Shown here: piece by piece, positions 1 through 6,800 of the stretch
Layout of the letters: every line of letters begins with the position of its first letter
How positions within the stretch are numbered: position 1 is the stretch's first letter
Assembly: GCA_027485075.1 (NCBI GenBank)
Contig: JAIXRT010000037.1
Span: 1-7,042, forward strand
Source of the DNA: Cytophagaceae bacterium
GTDB lineage: Bacteria; Bacteroidota; Bacteroidia; Cytophagales; Spirosomataceae
Direction: 5' to 3'
DNA length: 7,042 bases
Notes under the pieces: generated by a model
Told to the model about the DNA's origin: nothing
The model's input: the letters and a program-made list of their open reading frames with translations, nothing else
Databases searched by the model: none
Made by a program: the position numbers and the translations under genes

Positions 1-90
1 CATACGCCCACCTTTGACATAGATGAAAAAGCGTTGGCGGTTGGGCCAGGGTTAATGGCCTGGCTTGCGGTGAGCGAATTGAGAGGTTAG
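1..90 (+). CDS. C-terminal end of a probable M20-family amidohydrolase/peptidase (partial)
   Basis: Frame 1 is open from the window edge to a TAG at 88-90 and gives 29 residues beginning HTPTFDIDEKAL and ending in VSELRG. The pattern His-x-Pro-x-(Phe)-x-(Ile)-Asp-Glu-x-x-Leu-x-x-Gly followed by an Ala/Leu-rich helix is what I recall from the C-terminus of M20 metallopeptidases of the HipO/IAA-amino-acid hydrolase type. In that family the LHxP histidine is a conserved metal-site residue, and here His is the first visible codon. These enzymes hydrolyse N-acyl amino acids or small peptides. The assignment rests on a short tail recalled from memory, so it is tentative; that this is a real gene end is more secure. 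The last codons (Arg-Gly-stop) are made by the first unit of the adjoining heptamer repeat, so the natural C-terminus may have been altered by the repeat. Confidence 0.55.
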   Translation, partial: HTPTFDIDEKALAVGPGLMAWLAVSELRG

Positions 91-131
91 AAGTAAGAGG
101 TAAGAAGTAAGAAGTAAGAGGTGAGAGGTGT
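83..131 (+). repeat. Seven-unit heptamer tandem repeat, consensus GARGTRA
   Basis: Seven consecutive 7-bp units can be read without gaps: GAGGTTA, GAAGTAA, GAGGTAA, GAAGTAA, GAAGTAA, GAGGTGA, GAGGTGT. A degraded eighth (GAGACCG) follows. The array overlaps the stop codon of the upstream plus-strand gene (TAG 88-90) and lies downstream of the stop of the convergent minus-strand gene (150-152). It is purine-only apart from T, so it should not form a stem, and I see no terminator in this convergent gap. On the plus strand it places stop codons in all three frames; its reverse complement has none. Heptanucleotide tandem repeats are known in some bacteria, for example the STRR repeats of cyanobacteria; whether this one is a named family is unknown to me. 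Confidence 0.85.
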
Positions 132-149
132 GAGACCGTGATGAAAAAT

Positions 150-938
150 TTAAAACTCCATCGGGTCAGGCCACTTAAATTCGTAGCTCAGTTCCTCAAC
201 AATTTTATCTCCTGATACAATTTTCCCCCCTAAACATGGCTGGCTTGAATCCCAATACCCTGGATTCATACCGCGTTTTTCGCAATCATTCATCCCCACG
301 TCTTGCTTGGTTGGGTGTTCTGGAGCAACAATGTTATAAACTCCGGATTTGATTTTCTCTGTTGTCAGCGCTATCAGATTGACAACGTCATCTTTATGTA
401 CATAATTGACTGGACAATTAGCTCCATCATTTCGTTTATTGGAAAAATATTTAGCCACAAAACGATCACCGCCCATTAATCCTCCTAAACGAAGGATAAT
501 TGATTTAATTGGCGATGCTGAAACGATTGCTTCGGCTTGGGCCATTAATGTGGTGGAATTGATTTCGGCGGTTTCATCTACGATGGCTGAAACGTTTGCA
601 TAGACGGACGTGGAAGACAAAAAGATAATCTTTTCGACCTTTTTTGGATCAAGAACACTTACCCAATCGTGCAAGATTCGCAAATATTGTTCCTCTGAAT
701 TCTTCTTACGACGGGGAGGAATAGCCCAGATTTGAATCGCTGATTGATTCATTTGCGCCCAATCGCCTTCCGTTGTCTCCTCGTTTGCACGAAAATCCAC
801 CACATGTACATGGGGATGTTTAGCTTGTGCATGGACTTGAGATGCTGAAACCGTTACGTCAAAATCCGCTAGAGCTAGTTTAAATGCCAATGGTGCGCCT
901 ACCCAACCGCCTCCGTAAATACTTATCTTCTTTTTCAT
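150..938 (-). CDS. Atypical SDR-family NAD(P)-binding protein (YeeZ-like)
   Basis: The 262-residue product has the fold signature of an extended short-chain dehydrogenase/reductase. A glycine-rich dinucleotide-binding loop GGGWVG lies at about residues 9-14 after the first strand (KKISIY). A strand ending in LSSTSVY is at about 107-113, RLGGLMG at about 150-156, and VNYVHKDDV at about 177-185, which resembles the VHVDD motif of epimerases. The catalytic Tyr-x-x-x-Lys expected some 25 residues after SSTSVY is absent: the equivalent helix reads TLMAQAEAIV. This places it with the atypical SDRs such as E. coli YeeZ, whose reaction is not established, so no substrate is proposed. I chose ATG 936-938 over an in-frame GTG at 948-950 because it starts directly before the Rossmann strand and has AAAGG about 10 nt upstream. 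It is divergent from the metallophosphoesterase gene and convergent with the gene at the left edge. Nothing links it functionally to either. Confidence 0.82.
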   Translation of the reverse strand: MKKKISIYGGGWVGAPLAFKLALADFDVTVSASQVHAQAKHPHVHVVDFRANEETTEGDWAQMNQSAIQIWAIPPRRKKNSEEQYLRILHDWVSVLDPKKVEKIIFLSSTSVYANVSAIVDETAEINSTTLMAQAEAIVSASPIKSIILRLGGLMGGDRFVAKYFSNKRNDGANCPVNYVHKDDVVNLIALTTEKIKSGVYNIVAPEHPTKQDVGMNDCEKRGMNPGYWDSSQPCLGGKIVSGDKIVEELSYEFKWPDPMEF

Positions 939-951
939 ATAATTTTGCACC

Positions 952-983
952 TTTGGAACAATTGAATCGCAAAGATAGTTTAG
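952..983 (+). promoter_or_regulatory. Candidate promoter of the metallophosphoesterase gene
   Basis: TTTG at 952-955, a 20-bp spacer and TAGTTTAG at 976-983 match the Bacteroidota promoter (TTG, 17-23 nt, TAnnTTTG) with one mismatch in the -7 box. The start of transcription would fall at about 988-990, on or next to the ATG at 989, so the mRNA would be leaderless or nearly so. The -7 box overlaps that of the divergent gene by two bases. Confidence 0.4.
970..977 (-). promoter_or_regulatory. Candidate -7 box of the SDR gene promoter
   Basis: The minus strand reads TATCTTTG, a perfect match to the Bacteroidota -7 element TAnnTTTG. Transcription would start near 963-965 and give a leader of about 25 nt before the ATG at 938. 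No convincing TTG/TTTG -33 element is visible at the expected distance (about 995-1004), so the call rests on the -7 box and its position alone. Confidence 0.45.
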
Positions 984-988
984 AACCT

Positions 989-2224
989 ATGAATAAAATG
1001 TTTTTTGTGCCTTTTATCACTTTAGTGCTTATTTCGTTGGATTATTATGTGTGGATGGCGGTGAAGACTGCCTTCAAAAAAACGAGTACTCGCACGCAAC
1101 AAACGGCTAAATTTGTCTTCTGGGGATTTACAGCCTTTATTATTCTAGGGATTATTTCTTACAACATGTTGCCTTTGCATGCATGGAAAAATGAGATTCG
1201 CCTCATATTCATGTCAATCGTCATGATATCGGTTTTTACCAAATTATCAATTATCATCTTTTTAGTGTTGGAAGACGTCACCCGCTTTTTCCGCTGGGGC
1301 ACTAACAAGATTCGCAAAAAAGATCCGAGCGCGATTAGTCGGCATGAATTCCTTTCCCAAGCAGCACTAGCCGTAGGAGCAGTACCGGCAGCTACATTTG
1401 CCTTTGGTATTTTATCTGGGGCACATGATTACCGCATTGAAAAAGTTAGTTTAAAGATCCCCAAACTGCCCAAAGAGTTTAGGGGCATGCGCATTGCTCA
1501 GGTTTCAGACATCCATTCAGGAAGTTTTTTTAATAAGACAGCCGTTCAGGGAGGTGTGGATTTGTTGATGCGCGAAAAACCCGACCTCGCATTTTTTACA
1601 GGCGATTTGGTCAATAATGAAGCGAAGGAAGTGACGGATTATTTCGGTATGTTTTCGAAAATCAAAGCGCCTTATGGCGTTTTCAGTACGTTAGGGAATC
1701 ACGATTATGGTGATTATGTCAAGTGGAAAAACCCGGAGGCTAAAAAGAAAAACCTGACTGATTTAATGAAAGCCCACGAATTGATGGGTTGGAATCTACT
1801 GATGGATGAAAATCACATCATTACGGAATCTGGTGAACAGTTGGCCATCATAGGTGTGCAAAATATAGGTATCGGTCGGTTCCCTTGGTATGGCAATTTA
1901 TCCAATGCATATAAGGGAACGGAGGACGCTTCTACCAAATTATTATTATCCCACGATCCGACGCATTGGAATGCTGAGGTAACAAAAAATGCTAAATTTA
2001 AATCCATCGATGTAGCCTTTGCTGGACATACGCATGGGGCACAGTTTGGTGTACAAATACCTGGGTTTGAAAAATGGTCACCAGCTAAATACATATATAA
2101 ACAATGGGCTGGATTGTATGAGGAGGATGGGCAACAACTCTATGTGAATCGGGGCTTTGGGTACTTGGGATATCCAGGACGTGTAGGGATGCCACCGGAG
2201 ATAACCATATTTACATTAAGTTAG
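989..2224 (+). CDS. Membrane-anchored metallophosphoesterase (YkuE/YaeI-like)
   Basis: The 411-residue product combines an N-terminal membrane part with a C-terminal calcineurin-like phosphoesterase. Hydrophobic segments lie at about residues 3-25, 41-60, 71-95 and 125-143. The fourth is preceded by SRHEFL, which resembles a twin-arginine motif with the second Arg replaced by His. The catalytic domain shows the complete two-metal ligand set: DIH (Asp174, His176), GDLVNN (Asp206), GNHD (Asn237, His238, Asp239), SHD (His322) and GHTHG (His347, His349). All key residues are present, so it should be active. Relatives include B. subtilis YkuE, E. coli YaeI and chlamydial LpxG, which cleaves UDP-2,3-diacylglucosamine; the substrate here cannot be told from sequence. 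The start is ATG 989 because the reading frame upstream (to 884) runs antisense into the conserved 5' end of the SDR gene and encodes a basic, non-family-like extension. ATG 998 is a possible alternative. The stop codon lies at the edge of a heptamer repeat, and no terminator hairpin follows. Confidence 0.88.
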   Translation: MNKMFFVPFITLVLISLDYYVWMAVKTAFKKTSTRTQQTAKFVFWGFTAFIILGIISYNMLPLHAWKNEIRLIFMSIVMISVFTKLSIIIFLVLEDVTRFFRWGTNKIRKKDPSAISRHEFLSQAALAVGAVPAATFAFGILSGAHDYRIEKVSLKIPKLPKEFRGMRIAQVSDIHSGSFFNKTAVQGGVDLLMREKPDLAFFTGDLVNNEAKEVTDYFGMFSKIKAPYGVFSTLGNHDYGDYVKWKNPEAKKKNLTDLMKAHELMGWNLLMDENHIITESGEQLAIIGVQNIGIGRFPWYGNLSNAYKGTEDASTKLLLSHDPTHWNAEVTKNAKFKSIDVAFAGHTHGAQFGVQIPGFEKWSPAKYIYKQWAGLYEEDGQQLYVNRGFGYLGYPGRVGMPPEITIFTLS

Positions 2225-2279
2225 AAGTGAGAATTAAGAGGTAGGCTAGAACTGATGACCAGCGACTAGCGACTAGATA
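2224..2279 (+). repeat. Mixed heptamer array: GARGTRA-type units then CTAGCGA-type units
   Basis: Read in steps of seven from the last base of the TAG stop, the sequence is GAAGTGA, GAATTAA, GAGGTAG, GCTAGAA, CTGATGA, CCAGCGA, CTAGCGA, CTAGATA. The first three units match the consensus of the array at 83-131. The last three form a second heptamer family (CTAGCGA). The two middle units are degenerate, but the 7-bp register runs through. It fills the start of the 118-bp gap between the metallophosphoesterase gene and the tRNA gene. Confidence 0.7.
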
Positions 2280-2298
2280 CTATTTTTTTCGCTTCCCC

Positions 2299-2328
2299 TT
2301 GCTCCTATCTAAAAAAAAGCTAAATTCG
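2299..2328 (+). promoter_or_regulatory. Candidate promoter of tRNA-Cys
   Basis: TTG at 2299-2301, a 19-bp spacer and TAAATTCG at 2321-2328 match the Bacteroidota promoter with one mismatch in TAnnTTTG. Transcription would start near 2334, about 8-10 nt before the mature tRNA 5' end, leaving a short leader for RNase P to remove. Confidence 0.5.
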
Positions 2329-2342
2329 CATCCCAATTAAAT

Positions 2343-2416
2343 GGTTTCGTGGCCGAGTGGCTAGGCAGAGGTCTGCAAAACCTTCTACAGCGGTTCGAAT
2401 CCGCTCGAAACCTCCA
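2343..2416 (+). tRNA. tRNA-Cys (anticodon GCA)
   Basis: A complete cloverleaf folds by eye. The acceptor stem GGTTTCG (2343-2349) pairs fully with CGAAACC (2406-2412). The D stem is GCC/GGC (2352-2354 with 2364-2366). The anticodon stem GAGGT/ACCTT (2368-2372 with 2380-2384) contains one G-T pair and a loop CTGCAAA, which puts anticodon GCA at 2375-2377. The variable loop is four bases, and the T stem AGCGG/CCGCT (2389-2393 with 2401-2405) holds the loop TTCGAAT. The discriminator base is T2413, and U at this position is the standard identity base for cysteine tRNA. CCA is encoded at 2414-2416. The gene decodes UGC/UGU and stands alone between two protein genes. Confidence 0.97.
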
Positions 2417-2445
2417 AAACCTTCCCTTCCGGAAGGTTTTTTTTT
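2417..2445 (+). terminator. Intrinsic terminator of the tRNA-Cys unit
   Basis: AAACCTTCC (2417-2425) pairs with GGAAGGTTT (2431-2439) around the five-base loop CTTCC, and the right arm runs into nine T residues (2437-2445). The stem begins on the base after the encoded CCA, so the primary transcript has essentially no spacer before the terminator. It also separates the tRNA unit from the act operon downstream. Confidence 0.88.
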
Positions 2446-2565
2446 GCCCATTTCTAAATTACAAAATATTCTAAAAATAGTTCAATTTAATCTGGAGGCC
2501 TTGTTTTGAAAAATTCTAAATAATTAATTTCATAAAAAAAATACAAAAAATGAATGTGCAATTAA

Positions 2566-2596
2566 TTGTTTCCTAAAAATTCGGATTGTAGTTTTG
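2566..2596 (+). promoter_or_regulatory. Promoter of the act (alternative complex III) operon
   Basis: TTG at 2566-2568, a 20-bp spacer and TAGTTTTG at 2589-2596 match the Bacteroidota sigma-A promoter (TTG, 17-23 nt, TAnnTTTG) perfectly. Transcription would begin at about 2602-2604, giving a 5' leader of roughly 27 nt to the actA ATG at 2630. No inverted repeat or operator is evident around it. The preceding 2446-2565 is AT-rich and shows nothing else I can support. Confidence 0.62.
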
Positions 2597-2629
2597 CGCA
2601 CTGAATTAAAATGAGAAAAACCAATATTT

Positions 2630-3841
2630 ATGTTATCCAAAAAAATAACTCTCGTTAAGTTTCTATTTTCCTTCTTATTCCTAATTGCTGCGACTACAGC
2701 AACGTTTGCACAAGATGCAGCGGAAGGTGAAACACTGTTTAAAAACAACTGTGCGGCATGTCACGCATCTACAGATGAGGTTCTAGTAGGACCAGGACTG
2801 AAGGGAATTAGTGAGCGTCGCCCGATTGAATGGATCGTTAAGTGGGTGCACAATCCGCAAGCTGTTATCGCTTCTGGCGATAAGTATGCAAACGATTTAT
2901 ATAATAAGTTCAATAAGGCTGCTATGACACCTTATCCGAATTTCTCTGAAGATCAAATCAAAGGCATCATCGCCTACATCGATGCATCGAATGCTGCACC
3001 TGCAGCAGCACCAGCAGCTGGAGCTGCTCCGGCAGAAGGAGCCGCAGCACCCGCAGCTCAAAGTTCAGGTGGCATGATGGAAGTTTTGCTATTAGGTCTT
3101 TTGATCATCATGGTATTGGTATTGATCGCGTTACTTTCGATTGTCAATACGCTAGGTAAAATTACGCAAGACCCAGCTGCTGCAGCAGAGACTCCATTGA
3201 TGCAACGTATTTCGGCCAACCTAAAAGAATTAGCAGCTAATTCAGCAGTTAAGACCGGTATTTTAGTGTTAGCCTTATTATTAGGTGGCAAAGCGACTAT
3301 TGATGCTGCTTATGGTGTAGGTATCCACCAAGGATATGCTCCGGAGCAACCGATTAAATTTTCACACAAATTACACGCAGGTCAATATCAAATCAACTGT
3401 AACTACTGCCACACAGGTGTGTATTCAGGAAAAGGAGGTAACGTGCCATCAGCAAACATTTGTATGAACTGCCACAACGCCATTAAGCGTGAATCTCCAG
3501 AAATTCAAAAAATTTATACGGCATTGGAAAATGATGAGCCTATCCAATGGGTTCGCGTACACAACTTGCCGGATTTGGCATACTTCAACCACTCGCAACA
3601 TACAAACGTAGGTGGATTAGAGTGCAAAAACTGCCACGGAGAAATTGAGAAGATGGAAGTTGTTGAGCAACGTTCTTCGTTGACAATGGGATGGTGTATC
3701 GATTGCCACCGTCAAACAGACGTTAACGCGAAGGGGAATGCTTACTATGATAAATTAGTTGAAATTCATAATAAGGATAGCAAGACTCCATTAAAAGTGC
3801 AAAACATAGGTGGTTTAGAGTGTTCTAAGTGCCATTATTAA
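2630..3841 (+). CDS. actA: ACIII subunit ActA with fused N-terminal cytochrome c (six CXXCH motifs)
   Basis: This is the multihaem c-type cytochrome of alternative complex III (quinol:cytochrome c/oxidase oxidoreductase); it carries electrons from the ActB Fe-S clusters towards the terminal oxidase. The 403 residues read as a Sec signal peptide (1-27, cleavage after TFA) and a class I cytochrome c domain with CAACH at 41-45 and a probable distal Met99 (AAMTPYP). An Ala/Pro/Gly linker (about 119-147), membrane helices at about 150-172 and 208-224, and the pentahaem domain follow. The pentahaem CXXCH motifs are at 257-261, 278-282, 332-336, 356-360 and 398-402. His residues such as 246, 249, 311, 321 and 324 are candidate second haem ligands. 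Two helices between the haem regions put both on the periplasmic side. The final haem motif ends one residue before the stop. A monohaem cytochrome is a separate subunit, ActE, in the classical complex; here one precedes ActA in the same chain. It is first in the operon, 45 nt before actB. Confidence 0.92.
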   Translation: MLSKKITLVKFLFSFLFLIAATTATFAQDAAEGETLFKNNCAACHASTDEVLVGPGLKGISERRPIEWIVKWVHNPQAVIASGDKYANDLYNKFNKAAMTPYPNFSEDQIKGIIAYIDASNAAPAAAPAAGAAPAEGAAAPAAQSSGGMMEVLLLGLLIIMVLVLIALLSIVNTLGKITQDPAAAAETPLMQRISANLKELAANSAVKTGILVLALLLGGKATIDAAYGVGIHQGYAPEQPIKFSHKLHAGQYQINCNYCHTGVYSGKGGNVPSANICMNCHNAIKRESPEIQKIYTALENDEPIQWVRVHNLPDLAYFNHSQHTNVGGLECKNCHGEIEKMEVVEQRSSLTMGWCIDCHRQTDVNAKGNAYYDKLVEIHNKDSKTPLKVQNIGGLECSKCHY

Positions 3842-3886
3842 TAGGTATACAATAGATTCAAAATTAGTCTGAATAAGAAAGATTAT

Positions 3887-6800
3887 ATGGAAAATTCGAA
3901 CAAGAGGTATTGGAAAGGGATTGAGGAGTTAACCAATGAACCATCGTTTGTCAAAAATGTCCACAATGAGTTTGGCAATATGCCATCCGAAAATGATTCA
4001 AAAGGCGATGCCTTAGTAGATGGATCAGGAACTCATCGTCGTGATTTTCTTAAAATGCTAGGATTCGGTGTTGCAGCCGTTTCATTAGCTGCTTGCGAAG
4101 CCCCAGTTAAGAAAACGATTCCTTACTTGAACAAACCAGAAGATGTAGAGCCTACGATTGCCAACTGGTACGCGTCGACTTATACGGACGGAGGCGATTA
4201 CGCTTCGATCTTGGTGAAAACACGTGAAGGTCGTCCGATCAAAATCGAGGGTAACAAATTATCATCGGTTTCAAAAGGAACTCTTTCAGGCCGTGCACAT
4301 GCATCTGTTTTGAGTCTTTATGATAATGAAAAATTAAAAGGACCTCAAGCAGCTGGCAAAGCAACTGATTGGGCATCGTTAGATAAAGAGTTTACAGCAA
4401 AATTAGCTGCTGTAGCTGCCAAAGGAGGTCAAATCAGAATCATTTCAAACACGATTCTTTCTCCAACTACCAAAAAGGTAATCGCTGAATTTGCTGCGAA
4501 ATACCCAACAACCCAACACATTTCATACGATGCCAATCCCGCTTACGGTTTAACGCAAGCTCATGGAGGTATCCTGCCTAGCATTGATTTCAGCAAAGCG
4601 AAAACAATCGTTTCGTTAGGAGCTGATTTCTTAGGTTCCTGGATTGCGCCAACTGAATTTGCCGCACAATGGGCGTTAACTCGTCGCGTTAGTTCGGAAA
4701 AAGGTGGTAAAAAAGAAATGTCTCGTCACTACCAATTTGAAACAATTCTTTCAAATACAGGTGCGAATGCAGATTACCGTGCTACCTACAAGCCATCGCA
4801 AGAAGGTTTGGTAGCTGTTGCACTTTACAATGCGGTTGCTAAATTAACAGGCGCAGCATCTGCGGCAGGTGGTTCAGTTAAAATTGATCATTTAGATAAA
4901 GCTGCAAAAGACTTAGTTGCTTCAAAAGGCGCTTCGATCGTAGTTGCTGGATCAAATGACCCAGAAGTTCAAAAAATCGTTGCCGCGACTAACGCGTTAG
5001 TTGGCGCTTATGGCACCACATTAAATACAGCAATCCCAATGAATTACCGTCAAGGTAATGACATGGCGATGGCTAATTTCATCAAAGAGGCTGGTGCTGG
5101 TAAAATTAGCGCTGTTATTGTTTACAATGCAAACCCAGTTTACAACCACCCGATGGGAGCCGCTTTAGCAGCAGCTTTACCGAAAGTGGAACTTAGTTTA
5201 GCAACCAATGATCGTGCAGACGAGACAGCTTCGTTATGTCAATTCATTGCACCAGATTCTCATTACTTAGAATCATGGAATGATGCAGAACCAAAAGCTG
5301 GTTTCTATTCATTAACACAGCCTGCAATTTCAACCATTTTTAAAACGCGTCAAGCACAATCAAGTTTCTTAACTTGGGCTGGCTTAGCAAGTGATTACCA
5401 AGCGTATTTAGAGCGCAATTGGGAAAGCACCATCTTGAAAGGTGGAAAAGTTGCTTGGAACTCAGCATTACACAATGGCGTATTTGAACCAAATGCAGGA
5501 TCAATCTCTGCAGCTAGCCCATCTGTTGATGTAGCTTCAGCTGCCTCTGCGATCAGCAAATCTTACACAGCATCATCTACTGGCTTAGAAATCGCAGTAT
5601 ATGAGAAAGTTGGTTTAGGAACAGGTTCTCAAGCAAACAACCCATGGTTGCAAGAATTCCCTGAGCCAGTTTCAAAGGCTTGTTGGGACAATTACGCATC
5701 CATCTCGCAGCCAACGGCTACGAAATTGAATTTGAAGCAAGGCGACTTAGTTAAAGTAGGCGCTAAAGGATACGAAGTGACTTTACCTGTGTTAGTTCAA
5801 CCAGGCCAAGCAAAAGACACGGTTGCAATTGCCATTGGATATGGCCGCACGAAAGCAGGTAAATCTGCTGATGGCGTGGGTGTAAATGCGTATCCATTTA
5901 TCTCTGAAATTAATGGCGCATGTGTAGGAATTTGTACACAAGGGGTTTCGGTAGCACCAACAGGTGAGACTAAAGAAATCGCTCAAACGCAAACTCACAA
6001 CACAGTAATGGCGCGTGAGGCGGTTGTTCAAGAAACCGTTTTAGCTGATTTTGTTAAGAATGCGAAAGCTGGAAGCTTTACACCACGTGTAAAAACTTCA
6101 GAAGGCGAAAAAGACGCAACTGATTTAACATTATGGAATGGTCACGAATACAATAACCACGCGTGGGGTATGGTGATCGATTTGAATACTTGTACAGGAT
6201 GTTCAGCTTGCGTGATTTCATGCTCGGCTGAAAACAACGTTCCGGTTGTAGGTCGTCAAGAGGTAATTAACCGTCGTGAAATGCACTGGATGCGTATCGA
6301 CCGGTATTACTCATCAGATGCTGAAGTTGAAGATTTGAAAGGTTTGGAAGTAGCTTCGGATAATCCGGAAGTAATTTTCCAACCGATGTTATGTCAACAC
6401 TGTAACAATGCTCCTTGCGAGACTGTTTGTCCTGTTTTGGCAACAACTCACTCGACAGAAGGTTTGAACCAAATGACGTATAACCGTTGTATCGGTACAC
6501 GTTATTGCGCAAACAACTGTCCATACAAAGTACGTCGTTTCAACTGGTTCCGTTATTTCCAAACAGACGATTTTGATTTCCACTTCAACAACGATTTAGG
6601 TCGTATGGTGATTAACCCAGACGTAACTGTTCGTTCACGTGGGGTGATGGAAAAATGTTCTATGTGCGTTCAACGTATCCAAGAAGGTAAGTTGACAGCG
6701 AAGAAAGAAAAGCGCCGTCCAGTAGATGGTGAAATTCAAGTAGCTTGTGCGCAATCTTGCCCAACGAATGCAATTACTTTTGGAGATATGAACGATCCAG

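Noticed and set aside
939..950. GTG start at 948-950 for the SDR gene
   Set aside because: It adds only four residues (MQNY). The internal ATG at 936-938 is better placed relative to AAAGG and to the first beta strand.
884..988. A 35-codon N-terminal extension of the metallophosphoesterase from ATG 884
   Set aside because: It overlaps the conserved Rossmann start of the minus-strand SDR gene, covers both candidate promoters and encodes a basic segment unlike the family. ATG 989 directly precedes the first membrane helix.
2283..2320. T7 and A8 tracts upstream of tRNA-Cys as a possible terminator hairpin for the metallophosphoesterase gene
   Set aside because: The pairing would be A-T only, around a loop of about 20 nt, with no GC stem and no T-run at its 3' end. 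The region fits better as the tRNA promoter spacer.
2343..2445. tRNA gene as an attachment site for an integrated element
   Set aside because: There is no integrase gene and no direct repeat of the tRNA 3' end elsewhere in the window, and the downstream genes are core respiratory genes.
2611..2655. Short upstream reading frame (14 codons) overlapping the actA start
   Set aside because: It has no recognisable ribosome site and is out of frame with actA. AT-rich leaders give such frames by chance, and nothing supports a leader-peptide role.
2530..2748. Minus-strand open frame across the actA promoter and signal peptide
   Set aside because: It is antisense to a clear gene and promoter, with composition dictated by the plus-strand coding sequence and no family resemblance.
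3842..3886. Possible hairpin between actA and actB (ATTC ... GAAT)
   Set aside because: The stem has only about four A/T-rich pairs and no T-run. The gap is ordinary intra-operon sequence.
5792..6583. Minus-strand open frames inside actB
   Set aside because: They are complementary shadows of the conserved Fe-S and molybdopterin-like domains. Their Cys/Ser/Thr-rich composition is an artefact of the opposite strand.
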